A stretch of DNA of 64,000 nucleotides. Source: Chaenocephalus aceratus. Lineage: Eukaryota > Chordata > Actinopteri > Perciformes > Channichthyidae. Both the position numbers and the translations under genes were made by a program. The DNA lies in assembly GCA_023974075.1 (NCBI GenBank), contig JAMFTG010000625.1:1-64000 (forward strand), written 5' to 3'. Below are positions 36,021 to 47,545 of the stretch, piece after piece (the stretch's first letter is position 1; each line of letters starts with the position of its first letter). Below the pieces are notes generated by a model. That model made no database searches. It saw nothing but the letters and a program-made list of their open reading frames with translations, and was not told where the DNA came from.

Positions 36021-36777
36021 CTCTACTGCTGTGACAAAATGACCTGTTGTTTAGCAAACTAAATGTAATTGTTCGACTGAATTAACGTCACAAAAATCCC
36101 ACAAAAGTTGAGTTCACTTGTGAAGATTATCTCGCTAAAAAAACTGTAAGTATCCCTAATCTCTTCAATGATCTGACACTAGCTGGACAAATTCCTTCTG
36201 CCGTCTGCCTAATTCTCTGATGCTCTGATGATGAATTCCCCGTCACAGCCAGGTCCTGCAAACTCTTAGAATATCAATGCAGAATTCAGAATTATACATA
36301 AAGGCAACAGATGATGTCATCATTCTGAAGGTTCCATTCCAAATAAGGAGTGAAGGACATCAGCTGACAGGAAGTAAGAATGGAACCATGCTGTTGCCTA
36401 GCAATGCAATTGTGTTTAGATAAAGACATTTCTATTTTGATATGTTTCAAATTTTTGAAATGTTTATTTCTACTCTTTTAATTTCTAATTATGTGCAATG
36501 CCTTGTTTTTATGCTGCTGCAATGCAAACATTTCCCAATTTGGGATCAATAAAGTACATCTTATCTTATGTAATAGGAACCAAAAATACAGTTACGTTGA
36601 AGTTGCACTCAATTGCATTTTGATGAAGTGCCATTTTGAATAAAACTGTTTTTTACAGGATTAATACACATTAACTTCAATGAAAACATTTCTCTACTAA
36701 AATATTTTTTTATGGTGATTAATTGTCTCTTTGTTGTAATTGTCTGTCTCTTTGTAACTGTTTTCCATCTAATTGTA
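36021..36777. other. Copy B cassette, 5' flank of the coiled-coil gene
   Basis: Counterpart of 21719-22471, almost identical, including the RTE-like tail at about 36421-36569 and the TCTAATTGTAG junction with the right array. Confidence 0.65.
36312..36348 (-). promoter_or_regulatory. CRE-like palindrome and CArG box, copy B
   Basis: TGATGTCATCA at 36312-36322 and CCAAATAAGG at 36339-36348, with spacing identical to copies A and C. Confidence 0.4.
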
Positions 36778-38288
36778 GGACTCTTTAAAGTAAAGACACT
36801 ACATACCGATATACACCTGAACATCAGCAGGAGAGGACTCTTTAAAGTAGAGACACTTCATACTGATATACACCTGAACATCAGCAGGAGAGGACTCTTT
36901 AAAGTAGAGACTCTCCATACTGATATACACCTGAACATCAGCAGGAGAGGACTCTTTAAAGTAGAGACACTACATACTGATATACACCTGAACATCAGCA
37001 GGAGAGGACTCTTTAAAGTAGAGACATTACATACTGATATACACCTGAACATCAGCAGAAGAGGACTCTTTAAAGTGGAGACACTACATACTGATATACA
37101 CCTGAACATCAGCAGGAGAGGACTCTTTAAAGTAGAGACACTACATACTGATATACACCTGAACATCAGCAGGAGAGGACTCTTTAAAGTAGAGACATTA
37201 CATACTGATATACACCTGAACATCAGCAGGAGAGGACTCTTTAAAGTGGAGACACTACATACTGATATACACCTGAACATCAGCAGGAGAAGACTCTTTA
37301 AAGTAGAGACACTACATACCGATATACACCTGAACATCAGCAGGAGAGGACTCTTTAAAGTAGAGACACTACATACTGATATACACCTGAACATCAGCAG
37401 GAGAGGACTCTTTAAAGTAGAGACACTACGTAGCGATATACACCTGAACATCAGCAGGAGAGAACTCTTTAAAGTAGAGACACTAAGTACACCTGAACAT
37501 CAGCAGGAGAGGACTCTTTAAAGTAGAGACACTTCATACTGATATACACCTGAACATCAGCAGGAGAGGACTCTTTAAAGTAGAGATACTACATACTGAT
37601 ATACACCTGCACATCAGCAGGAGAGGACTCTTTAGAGTAGAGACACTACATACTGATATACACCTGAACATCAGCAGGAGAGGACTCTTTAAAGTAGAGA
37701 CACTACGTAGCGATATACACCTGAACATCAGCAGGAGAGAACTCTTTAAAGTAGAGACACTAAGTACACCTGAACATCAGCAGGAGAGGACTCTTTAAAG
37801 TAGAGACACTACATACTGATATACACCTGAACATCAGCAGGAGAGGACTCTTTAAAGTGGAGACACTACATACTGATATACACCTGAACATCAGCAGGAG
37901 AGGACTCTTTAAAGTAGAGACACTACATACTGATATACACCTGAACATCAGCAGGAGAGGACTCTTTAAAGTGGAGACACTACATACTGATATACACCTG
38001 AACATCAGCAGGAGAGGACTCTTTAAAGTAGAGACACTACATACTGATGTAAACATGAACATCAGCAGAAGAGGACTCTTTAAAGTAGAGACACTACATA
38101 CTGATATACACCTGAACATCAGCAGGAGAGGACTCTTTAAAGTGGAGACACTACATACTGATATACACCTGAACATCAGCAGGAGAGGACTCTTTAAAGT
38201 AGAGACACTACATACTGATATACACCTGAACATCAGCAGGAGAGGACTCTTTAAAGTAGAGACACTACATACTGATATGCACCTGAAC
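36778..38288 (+). repeat. 57-bp satellite array, copy B right (about 26 units)
   Basis: Clean array, unit by unit very similar to the right array of A: the same first units, the same ACGTAGCGATATAC variants, and the same twice-occurring CACTAAGTACACC short unit at about 37485 and 37762. Ends ATATGCACCTGAACATC as in A and C. Confidence 0.97.
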
Positions 38289-39073
38289 ATCCAACCCAGT
38301 CTCACGGCATTTCGTGTTCACCAACACGATTTTTAATCTATTGATTCGTGTTCACCATCACGATTTGCCCCTTTTTTTCGTGTTGAACAGCACGATTTTA
38401 AAAGCAATGTATTTCTACTGGTAATAGGCTTGTTTGAGACACATTGCGGCTCGCCTCGAAAGTAGACGAGAGTAGCCGATCGCAGCCGGGGGAGGTGTCA
38501 AAAAGATCGTCTTAAGTCGGACAGCTCGGACTCGGAGTCGGCTTGACTGGCTGGGTTTGCAATGGCGGAAATTCCATTTTACCCACTGTAGACAAAGGTG
38601 ATCTCCATTGCTTTATATAGGTTTGTTAATTCAGTCATGATGATGAACCACACCATGGGTTCCATAATTAGAAATGCTCCTCCCTCTTAATGTTTGCAAA
38701 ACTGATAGGTGGACAGGCTACAAATGATCAGTCCCTTCAGATCCGCACACATGAAGCTTCATGAGCATGAATTGAACAGACCTGCTGCTGTGTTTATTCT
38801 TTAGCTGCCACTTTAAGCTTTATGATGTGTACAACATGGATGTAATTTGATTTAATCTTGCCATTTTAAATGATGTATTCAATAAATAAGGTTAAACCAA
38901 ATCATTACAATATATTTTATTTTAATGATTTGGTTTAACTTAAAGAGAAACTTTATTGTTATTGCACATATTACAGGTACTGAGACAACGAAATGCAGTT
39001 TAGCTTCTAACCAGGTGCAACAAGCAGTGAAGTGGAAAGTAATGTACACAATCTACAGAATAACATATAGAAT
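38289..39073 (-). repeat. Copy B right arm (inner part) and truncated GGCTTGTTTGAGACA element
   Basis: 38289-38426 is the inner right arm. 38427 starts the same insertion seen at 24346 in copy A, at the same base, and matches it until 39073, where A continues GAATGAATTG and B continues with piggyBac-like DNA. The right terminus of the insertion and the outer arm are not found after it in this window. Confidence 0.8.
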
Positions 39074-40060
39074 TAAAACTGCGGTCACAGACGTGCACGC
39101 AGTTGTGGGCGGGCCTTCGCGTCCGAGCGCCTGTAGGGGAGGGTCGCTGGTCGTCCCGGCGTCAAGCAGATGCGCGCGTGTCCTCCGAAATGAGCCGTTC
39201 GTAATTTCTCAAACGTTCGTGTCCCGGACTGCATCTTCTCCCATAATACTCGGGCATGCATGTGAGTGGTGGAGGAGGGGGTGGTGGAGATGCAGGGCCT
39301 TCAGCAGGGCCTTCAGCAAACTCCAACAATTCTGCAGCAAGCTGCTCCCTGACAGTCTTCTGGGTGTGTGGCTTTGTCCTGCTGCATCTAACAAATGTGG
39401 AAAAACAAAGAGATTAGATTAATTCACTGGCTTATACTTATAGGATAATATTGGACTATAAATGAATAATATTACACCAAATAAATAAGTAAACACATGT
39501 ATATTCATTCACTGGCCATTCATTTAGAAAATGTAACTCCAAAAAGACAAGTAACACTATTTAGCATTTTGGCTAATCATTCCTGTTGGCTAAGCTAACA
39601 CTGTGATGCAGTTCCACCAAACACAAAAGTAATATATAAAAAGGATAATATTGGACTATAAATAAATAATATTACACCAAATAAATAAGTAAACACATGT
39701 ATATATTCATTCACTGGCCATTCATTTAGAAAATGTAACTCCAAAAAGACAAGTAAAACTATTTAGCATTTTGCCTAATCATTCCTGTAGCTTCTTGGCT
39801 AAGCTAGCACTGTGACGCAGTTCCACCAAACACATAAGTAATATATAAAAACAGAGAGATTACATACCTTTCCCGTGGTGGAAGTTCAACATCCGAGTCA
39901 CTACTGCCCGGATCCAGGTCTGGCTGGAGGAGATCTTCATCATCCGACGAAGAGTCATCTGGTATGATCATAGCCCCGCTATCGTCAGCTAGCATCTCTA
40001 GCACCTGCTCGCCTCGGTGGTGAAGCTCTCCCTTCTGGCAGCGTAATGCGTAATGGAGCC
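39074..40060 (-). pseudogene. piggyBac-like transposase relic, N- and C-terminal pieces
   Basis: On the minus strand an acidic segment (about 40040-39868: VLEMLADDSG, then DSSSDDEDLLQPDLDPGSSD) ends in a consensus donor, AAAG then GTATGT. Its acceptor, TTTGTTAG at about 39388, joins in phase to a segment with QKTVREQLAAELLEF, a proline run and MPEYYG (39387-39162). These resemble the acidic N terminus and the region before the zinc finger of teleost piggyBac-derived proteins. The whole catalytic domain and the C-terminal cysteine finger are missing. Copy C differs by one base near 39240, which changes the end. The assignment is by motif style and is tentative. Confidence 0.4.
39442..39855. 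repeat. 200-bp tandem duplication, two copies
   Basis: AGGATAATATTGGACTATAA starts at 39442 and again at 39642. The two copies match over nearly their whole length, with small indels such as an extra GCTTCT in the second. It lies inside the intron-like interval of the piggyBac relic. Confidence 0.9.
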
Positions 40061-40892
40061 GGAGCGGGCGTAGTTTATACTACGCAGGATCATATCTTTG
40101 GAACCCATTGGTCGATTTGGGTGATTGACACCTTTTCTGAACCGTTAGAGCCAATAGAATCGAGTGACAAGTCCCGCTAAACACTTACGTCAAGGAGAGA
40201 GAGGTTTGCGTAAACAGCACGTGAGACAGCATTAGCTCGGGACTGCAAAACGTTATACCTACTCTGCTGCCATGAATGTAATGATAGATTATCAGGAACA
40301 ATTCTAAAGTGACTAAGAGACATTGGATTAACCTTAAGCAGCGTTTTTATTTCCTTGAACAAGAGCTTTGATCACAAAACAGCAACGGTAAGACATACTT
40401 ATTGTTATGGTTTTGAAAACTGTTGTTTTTTTTCTTCTCTGTTCTGGCTGATAGCTCAGTGAGTTTGTGTCCTACAGTGATGATACTTATAACAAAAATA
40501 ATCTGTGGAGTATCAGCTTTCAGATGATATGTAGTTTGTGCAGAAAACATTAAGTTTTAAAGGTCGTTTTGCTAGTTAGCACCGGAAGTAGCATCTGCCC
40601 GTTTTAGCTAAGGGCTAATGCTAACGCTTCTTGTGAGACTTTTGTTTTGTTTCGGTAAAAATAGTTCTTATCGTCAGTTAGCTGAGATTCTTCTCGTTAA
40701 TCTGGTATAACACATTCAATATTAAGATGTTCTGAGACACAGTGTCGTGGAAAAAAAAAACAGGGTCCCCGCCGGCTTAACAGGTTAACCGTGGCGTGCG
40801 GTGCAGTGGGTTGTGCAGACGTTCTGCCCTTGACTGTTTGTTTACTCAATAAACGCATCTCCTCTTGATATTAGGCCATGTATGTTCCATAC
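40061..40892. other. Unassigned flank before the hAT element
   Basis: About 830 bp with no gene recognised. It includes a short poly-A run near 40752 and ends in TTCCATAC (40885-40892), the left copy of the hAT target duplication. Confidence 0.5.
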
Positions 40893-41061
40893 TAGGGTTG
40901 CCAGAAACCGACCATGATCATAATCGATTATTCGGCAGCCCTGTCGAATAATAATCGATTATTCGACCGCCCCCCCCCCCAAAAAAAAAACTCAGACAAA
41001 AGGAATTCCGTTGTTTTCTTTACTGGAACATGTTTAACAGTACAAACAAAATAAACGACAA

Positions 41062-41340
41062 GTTATTTTCTAAAGTGCCTGCCATTGCTTTTATTTGGAG
41101 ATGCGCTATGCGCGCACAATGTATTTATTGCAATACTGCCATTATTAAATACAGGCTACAGCTTCTATTAATAATATCAGTATTGCAATACATATTACTA
41201 TAGCAATTTATTTATTGCAATGCTATTATTAATACAGGCTGTAGACTGTATTATTAATAATAGCAGCATTGCAATAAATAAATTGTGCGCGCATCGCGCA
41301 TCTTCAAATAAAGGCAATGGCAGGCACTTTAGAAAATAAC
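41062..41340. repeat. 279-bp imperfect hairpin inside the hAT element
   Basis: The arm GTTATTTTCTAAAGTGCCTG onward (41062-41137) pairs with CAGGCACTTTAGAAAATAAC and the bases before it (ending 41340). The inner AT-rich part is also largely self-complementary (AATAATA / TATTATT). A third partial copy of the GGCAATGGCAGGCACT stretch lies near 41443. Confidence 0.85.
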
Positions 41341-41730
41341 AAAAATAAACCACCATCATGTAGCCTGTATTAATAAGCAGCATTTAAATACATTCAATAA
41401 ATAGCCTATTGTGTGTGCGTGCATCTCGCATCTTCAAAAAAAAGGCAATGGCAGGCACTAGAACAATAGGCCGTACAATTTCACCTTCATAGCCTAGTTA
41501 ACAATCACGAATAAATAATAATGCAGTAATCAGTTAACAAAAACAATAGCATCACTTGCTTATGCATCGAAATAATAAATCAAAATGGCATTATAGTCTA
41601 TAAATAACAGTAGGCCTATTGCATTGAACATTAACAAACAGTAGCGAGTGAGTCTTTTAGGCTATAGAAATTAGGCTCCAAATAATACAAATTAAAGCTT
41701 CACTTGCAACAACAAAACGTCTTACTGTAT

Positions 41731-43763
41731 TTAGTTGTTCTTGTTCAAAAAGATGAGCTGGTCAACGTGGTCAGGGTGTAGCCGAGAGCGCAGCCGGTTA
41801 AGGATTAGTCCTGCCGCCGATAAAACCCTTTCCGATGGCACAGATGTGGCCGGCACACACAAATATGACCTCGCAAGTTGTGCCAACCTTCCGTACTTCG
41901 TCTCATTTACTCTCCACCAATCGAGGGGATCCAAATGGGGAGCGATGCACTTTTCATCACAGTAGTGACTTAACTCCATTTCAGGAGTTACAGGTTCCTC
42001 CGCGTGGTATTCTTCTCCAAACAGTGTTAGCATTGCTGACTTGTTGTCGTAACGTGGTCTCTTGGTCGCTGCAGACCCCCTCGCTGCAGACCCCCTCGCT
42101 GCAGACCCCCTCGCTGCAGACCCCCTCGCTGACTCAGACTCCCCCGCTGAAGACCCCCTCGCTGACTCAGAGGAGGAGGAGGAGTCCTCGGTGATCTCTG
42201 GTCTGGCGTCTGCTCCTAAAGCTGAAAGCAGCTCCTTGACTCTGGCCTTGACAGCATCCCTGAGCGCATCGTTAGCAAACTTCAGATGTTTATGCCGCGG
42301 GTCAAGAAACGATGCGATGAACGGAACGTTCTTGGCACTTTCCACTTTGTCGGGTTTCAGTCGCCGTTTCAGTGACACAGACACGGTTTGCTTGTACTCC
42401 GCAACCTTTTTAGACTCTCCTGGAGCAACAGGCAGGTGTTTGGTCAGCAACGTTGCTGTGACAGGATAAATCATGGAGCTGGAAACCCCTGACTCTCCAC
42501 ACAGGGCAGTAGTAGCGCATTTCAGGGAGCGCAACACCGGCAGCATCTCTTCCATCACGATCCAGCTGTCATCGGCCAGGTCAAGGGTCCTAGCGTCTGA
42601 CAGAGTTGTGACACTTCGGTCAGAAAGAACCGCAGCAACAGGCCAGCGCTGCTCCAGCAGGCGATCAAACATGTCGTAGATGGAATTCCACCTTGTACGG
42701 CAGTACTGTATCAGGCGGTGAACTGGCAGTGTTTGATCAACCTGAAACATAATCAGAATTAGCTTTGTCACATCACAGTTTTAAGTAAAAGAAAAGAAGC
42801 AAAAACGTGTTTGTATGCAAGTTCTATCATTTTTGTTACTTCCATAAAAATGAAAATGAAAAAGAAAGGGGGTGCAAAGTGCAAACAAAGAAACAAACAA
42901 ACCTGTTTCTGACACAGCGCCTGTGTTGCTACTGTGCTGTGGTGGAAATGTGACACAAGTCGACTGGCACCAGCGACAATATGATGGATGGCCTTCAGCT
43001 TGAATCCATCATTGATTGCAAGTTGGAGTGTATGGGCATAACATGGACTTGAATCCCAATCCAAGTACTCATTATTGGCGAGAGTGACATTGCTCGCGTT
43101 GTCATGTACACACGCAGTCACTTTCTCCAGTATCCCCCAGGACTCGGTAGCACTGCGGAGCCCCTCGGCTAAATTCTCTGCCGTGTGCCGTTCGGGCGTT
43201 GCACGGGTCTGTAGAACCGCACTCTTCATCTCCCATTCACTGTGGATGTAATGGCAGGTTATGGTAACGTACGATTCTGTTGTGAGTGCTGTCCACCCGT
43301 CGGTGGTTATCGACACCTTTGAGACAGTTGACAAGCTTCTGCGCAGATCTTCTGCCTTATCCTTGTACAGCTTTTCAATACGTGTGGTCATTGTAGTACG
43401 GCCCGGGACCCTGTACTCTGGTTCCACGCATGCCATAAGCTTAAGGAAACCCCCTCCTTCCACGAAACGTATTGGCAGCATGTCCTTCACTAGCATATTG
43501 GTGATTAGCGCAGTTATTTCACCTGCACGCATGTCATCACAACGACGTGGCCTTGACGTGAAGTTGGTAATGGCCGGCTGTGCTGCGTCTTTCTTTGTAA
43601 TCTCTTTGGCGTGCTTCGCACTCAAATGCGAACGCATTGTGGAGGTTGAGCTATGATATACCAACGACTTTTCGCAGAGCTTGCATTTCACTTCCTTTGG
43701 ACTTGTAATTTCGAAGTAATTCCACGAGGAGGAACACTTTTTACCTGCCATCTTTAGTCGCAC
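41731..43763 (-). CDS. hAT transposase with BED zinc finger (two exons)
   Basis: Exon 1 is 43763-42903 and exon 2 is 42741-41731, giving 623 residues. Splice sites are AACAG then GTTTG, and GTTTCAG then GTTG; the intron is 161 bp and in phase. The BED finger is C27-x2-C30-x15-H46-x4-H51. Catalytic candidates are D155 in TTDGWT and D221 in VHDNASN, with the hAT C-x2-H pair in CYAHTLQL (C241, H244). The C-terminal dimerisation region has ATSVPSERVLSAAGLILNRL from about residue 585. A Ser/Glu/Ala-rich tract around residue 500 contains four ARGSA repeats made by a 15-bp tandem repeat. No stop or frameshift is seen, and the length is normal for ZBED1-like hAT proteins. Its function would be cut-and-paste transposition in the nucleus. 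The alternative start is Met5. Confidence 0.88.
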
Positions 43764-44462
43764 GTGTGAGGGAGGGGGGGTCGGGGCGGGGTCGGTGTGT
43801 GCTGCAGCAGCAGTCTGCTCTGCAATGCATGCAGGCTTCCTCCAAGTTTACATTAAAACAAACTGGTGGTGTGACCAATGGCCATTTACAATTATTAATA
43901 CTATTACTATTATTAGCATTAGTCTATTTTGGTTGAAACTAAGCCAGAAAAAAAAAAACATAAATAATAATTAAAAAAAATCGATTTTTAAAAATAATAT
44001 TCGATTATGGAGACTGTAACGAATATCGAATATCGAATAATCGCTGGCATCCCTATTCCATACCAGTGGAGTTTGCTTTTTGTTGTTGTGTTTATTGATC
44101 AAAAAGCAAACCTTCAATACAGCTGTTATGTGGTCAAGGTAAGTAAAGTAATAATTGAAGCTGTGTATTGGTTAATATTAGCGTATGACTTAAAATGAAA
44201 ACACAACAGCATTTCACAAAACGCCGCAGCATTTCACATTGGACGGAAAGGGTATTCCTTAGGGAGAACACTTCTTGTTTATGATTGGACAGAGCCAGCC
44301 AGACAGCACTGCTGTGATTGGTTGTTTTTGCTGCCAGTGAAGAAATGACGCTTCGTGATTGGTCAACGTCCGACAGCGCAATATGTCCCAACCGGTCCCT
44401 CCCAACACATCAGCCGTTAGCACACACTCAGAGCTCACAGCTCCTCATATCTGTTCAGAAAC

Positions 44463-45547
44463 TAGGGATGGGAATTTGAAAGCAAATGTATATTCGAATA
44501 TTCGACCCCCCAAAAAACGGTTAACCGAAATGTACATATCCTATAAAAAAAAAATTGGGTAACATTTTTTATTTTTTTTTACCCATTTTTTTTACCAATA
44601 ATTTTTTACAAATACATACATGTTCAAATAAGTGTAGAAACCAAGTCGAATTTGTCAAATGTATTGAACTGGTGATCACAGTTTGACAGCTATAGGCCTA
44701 CAGCTTTCATGTGTGGAGGCGATTCACAATCAGGCCAGCTGTAGAGAAGACCCTCTCAGCTGGAACGGAGGTTGCGGGTATAGCAAGGTATAGCATGTAT
44801 ATAAGTTTAATTTGGCATAGTTTGACCTCTACACCGCACTCACTTACCTGGTCGAAGTATTTCCACACATTACTCCTTTTTGACGCCATGTCTGTTGTGT
44901 AGGACTCTTCTTAGAGTGTAAATAATTACCGGACTATGACTGGTAAAATGTTGAATACCGGCAAAACTAAATCTCTCCAGTCAAAATGTCTATGTACTTT
45001 GCCGCCACACACGGTTGCCAAGCAGCGCTTATTGTTGTTTACGCTGGCCACTCATGTGTCGCGAGTGTTGACAGGGGGCGGGGGAGCACGCTCATGAACT
45101 GTTAGCGCCGGAACCTCGCAACGGCTGCGGAGCTCATTTGCGCCACATTTGGGCCTAAGATGAGGTTTGAGTCTGCGTGATCTGCGTGTAGGGAGGGGCA
45201 GCAGCCATATCATTGGCTAGAACTAGCTAGATCTGATGGATTTGGACATAAACGCGAGTGAAGTATAACCGGACACGAGAGAGAGATCAGCACCTGCAGC
45301 TCTACCCGCTGTGAGGGACCGGTGAGCAGAGCAAAACACACCTTTAGACGTCACCTAACACATTTAGCTATGGCATAGTCGTATATATATATACATTGAA
45401 TTATTCAATTTGATAATATGTAATCAACTTAGGCATCACTCCCAAAAAAAAATTAATAAAAATATTCATAACTCATATTCGAATACATGAATAATTATTC
45501 GAATACCTGAATCATTTCGAATATTCGATTAATCGTTCCCATCCCTA
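44463..45547 (-). mobile_element. Internally deleted hAT element, 1085 bp
   Basis: Termini TAGGGATGGGAA and TTCCCATCCCTA flanked by a perfect 8-bp duplication TCAGAAAC (44455-44462 and 45548-45555). Subterminal ATTCGAATATTCGA-type repeats lie on both sides. It retains only the first and last coding pieces of a transposase (see 44707-44889), so it can move only if another element supplies the enzyme. Confidence 0.9.
44707..44889 (-). pseudogene. hAT transposase deletion remnant (BED start joined to C-terminal tail)
   Basis: Sixty codons. Residues 1-29 (MASKRSNVWKYFDQVSECG then VEVKLC) look like the start of a BED finger with only one cysteine of the first pair. Residues 35-60 (YLAIPATSVPAERVFSTAGL then IVNRLHT) are the start of the hAT dimerisation region. 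About 550 residues between them are missing and the frame happens to stay open. It is distinct from the 41731-43763 protein. Confidence 0.8.
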
Positions 45548-46002
45548 TCAGAAACTGGACAAAAGTTAAATATGTACAAACCACAGACTGTCTATGTCAT
45601 GGCGAATACAGTCGCTGCTTTATTTATGTCTGTATGACGTTGTTGTGAGTGTGGACGGAGCAGGCTACAGGTTAGCTTAGCCTGATGGATCCGATTCCAT
45701 TCTGAAAACACGCATTTTAAAAGCTTTTCGCCTGCCGTCTTGTCTGCAGACTTGTCAAAGCATTAATTCATGGTTTTTACTAACCGTTATCAGTATTAGT
45801 TACTTCGGCATCACTTTGAAACGTGTATTACAATTAAATCACTGTCAAATATGTTCATTTTGTTGTAGTTGGTATCTCCTATAGGATTTACATGGAGATA
45901 CTTCCCGCCCCCTCTCCAGCGCGTCTTGTTTGAATGACAGGAGCAAACACAGCTGACAGCCGCGGTGAAACTCAAGCGATTAGAGCGATGCGAATATTGG
46001 GT

Positions 46003-46801
46003 AAGGCAAGGCAAGGCAAGTTTATCTATAGAGCACTTTTCAACTCAAGGCAATTCAAAGTGCTTTACAAAAAAAAAAATGAAAGACATTAAGCATTAAA
46101 AAAGAAAAGCTAATCAAATAAACATTAAGGAAAAATACATGGATAAAAATTACAGTGCAGTCTAAAATATAAATAGTTCAATTAAACATTACAAGCAAAA
46201 GTACATGGATAAAAGTTACAGTGCAGTTTAAGATATGAATAGTTCAATTAAAAGCAGCGACAAAAAGAAAAGTCTTCAGCCTGGATTTAAAAGTAGTCAG
46301 AGTTGCAGCGGACCTGCAGGTTTCTGGGAGTTTGTTCCAGATATTTGGAGCATAATAACTGAACGCTGCTTCTCCATGTTTAGTTCTGACTCTGGGGACA
46401 GAAAGCTGACCAGTCCCTGAAGACCTGGATGGTTCATAGTTTAGCAGGAGGTCAGTAATGTATTTTGGGCCTAAACCATTCAGTGCTTTATAAACCAGCA
46501 GCAGTATTTTGAAATCTATTCTTTGACACACAGGAAGCCAGTGTAAAGACTTCAGAACAGGAGTGATGTGATCCACTTTCTTAGTGTTAGTGAGGACTCG
46601 AGCAACGGCGTTCTGAATCAGCTGCAGCTTTCTAATAGATTTTTTAGTGAGACCTGTGAAGACACCATTGCAGTAGTCGAGTTTACTGAAGATAAAGGCA
46701 TGGACAAGTTTTTCCAAATCCTGCTGTGACATTAGTCTTTTAATCCTAGATATGTTCTTTAGGTGATAGTAGGCTGATTTAGTAACTGGGTAGTCTACCA
46801 T
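46003..46801 (-). mobile_element. L2-clade LINE 3' fragment, open over 185 codons
   Basis: The minus frame 46801-46244 reads SAYYHLKNISRIKRLMSQQD, HAFIFSKLDYCNGVFTGL, ALNGLGPKYITDLLL and ends TFLFVAAFN: the last part of L2 reverse transcriptase, its thumb region and C-terminal tail. It is truncated at the 5' end; the catalytic FADD-type motif is absent. The 3' tail CTTGCCTTGCCTTGCCTTAC lies at 46003-46022. It sits in the loop of the palindromic element. It is the best preserved of the three L2 pieces here. Confidence 0.9.
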
Positions 46802-47257
46802 AGTATTTACATGGAGATAAGCCCCTTAAAAACCATGAATTAATAAAGCATTAATTCTGTGTTTACTCCTGTGATTAAAAAAAGACGCTGGAGAGGGGGC
46901 GGGCCGGATCTCCATGTAAATCCTATCGGAATCGGATCGATCAGGCTAAACTAACCTGTAGCTGCTCCGTCCACACTCACAACAACATCATACAGACATA
47001 AATAAAGCAGCGACTGTATTCGCCATGACATAGACAGTCTGTGTTTTGCATATCTTTAACTTTTGTCCAGTTTCTGAACAGATATGAGGAGCCGTGAGCT
47101 CTGAGTGTGTGCTAACAGCTAACGGCTGATGTGTTGGGCCAATCACAAAGTCATTTCTTGATTGGCAGCAAAAACAACCAATCACAGCAGTGCTTCTCTG
47201 GCTGGCTCTGTCCAATCACAAACAATAAGTGTTCTCCCTAAGGAATACCCTTTCCGT

Positions 47258-47442
47258 CCAATGTGAAATGCTGTGGTGTTTTGTGAAATGCTGGGGTGTT
47301 TTGTGAAATGCCGCGGCGTTTTGTGAAATGCTGCGGCGTTTTGTGAAATGCTGTTGTGTTTTCTGAAATGCTGTGGCGATTTGTGAAATGCTGTGGCGTT
47401 TTGTGAAATTCTGTTGTGTTTTGTGAAATGCTGTGGTGTCTT
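47258..47442. repeat. 20-bp tandem repeat at the outer end of the palindromic element
   Basis: About nine copies of GTGAAATGCTGTGGTGTTTT with variation (GCGGCG, GTTGTG). Reading on the minus strand gives His/Phe/Lys-rich peptides that are artefacts of the repeat. Two or three units are present in the left arm near 44200. Confidence 0.9.
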
Positions 47443-47545
47443 GCACTTCAGGGCCACCGTACAATAGAGATGTTTTTATTTTAAAGTAAATTCAGATGGA
47501 ACATAGTAAAAACATGTAAATTCTAATGTCCGCCTAAAAAAAAAA

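Larger units (their letters stand above)
40893..44055 (-). mobile_element. Complete hAT transposon, 3163 bp
   Basis: Termini TAGGGTTGCCAG (40893) and CTGGCATCCCTA (ending 44055) are inverted with one mismatch and are flanked by a perfect 8-bp duplication, TTCCATAC (40885-40892 and 44056-44063). Subterminal regions carry several ATCGATTATTCG-type motifs on both sides, probable transposase-binding repeats. The element encodes one complete two-exon BED-finger transposase on the minus strand. A 279-bp imperfect hairpin lies between the transposase stop and the left end. Confidence 0.92.
44196..47460. mobile_element. Long-armed palindromic element, interrupted twice
   Basis: The left arm (44196-44462 plus 45548-45915) is the inverse of the right arm (about 46855-47450). 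Shared stretches include AGGGTATTCCTTAGGGAGAA, GCTGTGATTGGTTGTTTTTG, GACTGTCTATGTCATGGCGA and GAGAGGGGGCGGG. A hAT relic sits in the left arm and an L2 relic in the loop. The outer right end has 20-bp repeats and ends TTGCACTTCAGGGCCACCG. The corresponding left terminus is missing. No coding capacity of its own is visible. Confidence 0.7.

Noticed and set aside
41735..43656. Plus-strand frames opposite the hAT transposase
   Set aside because: Antisense shadows of a well-supported two-exon transposase.
47182..47464. Minus-strand frames with repeated AFHKTPQHFTKH-like peptides
   Set aside because: Translation of the 20-bp terminal repeat; nothing indicates a gene.
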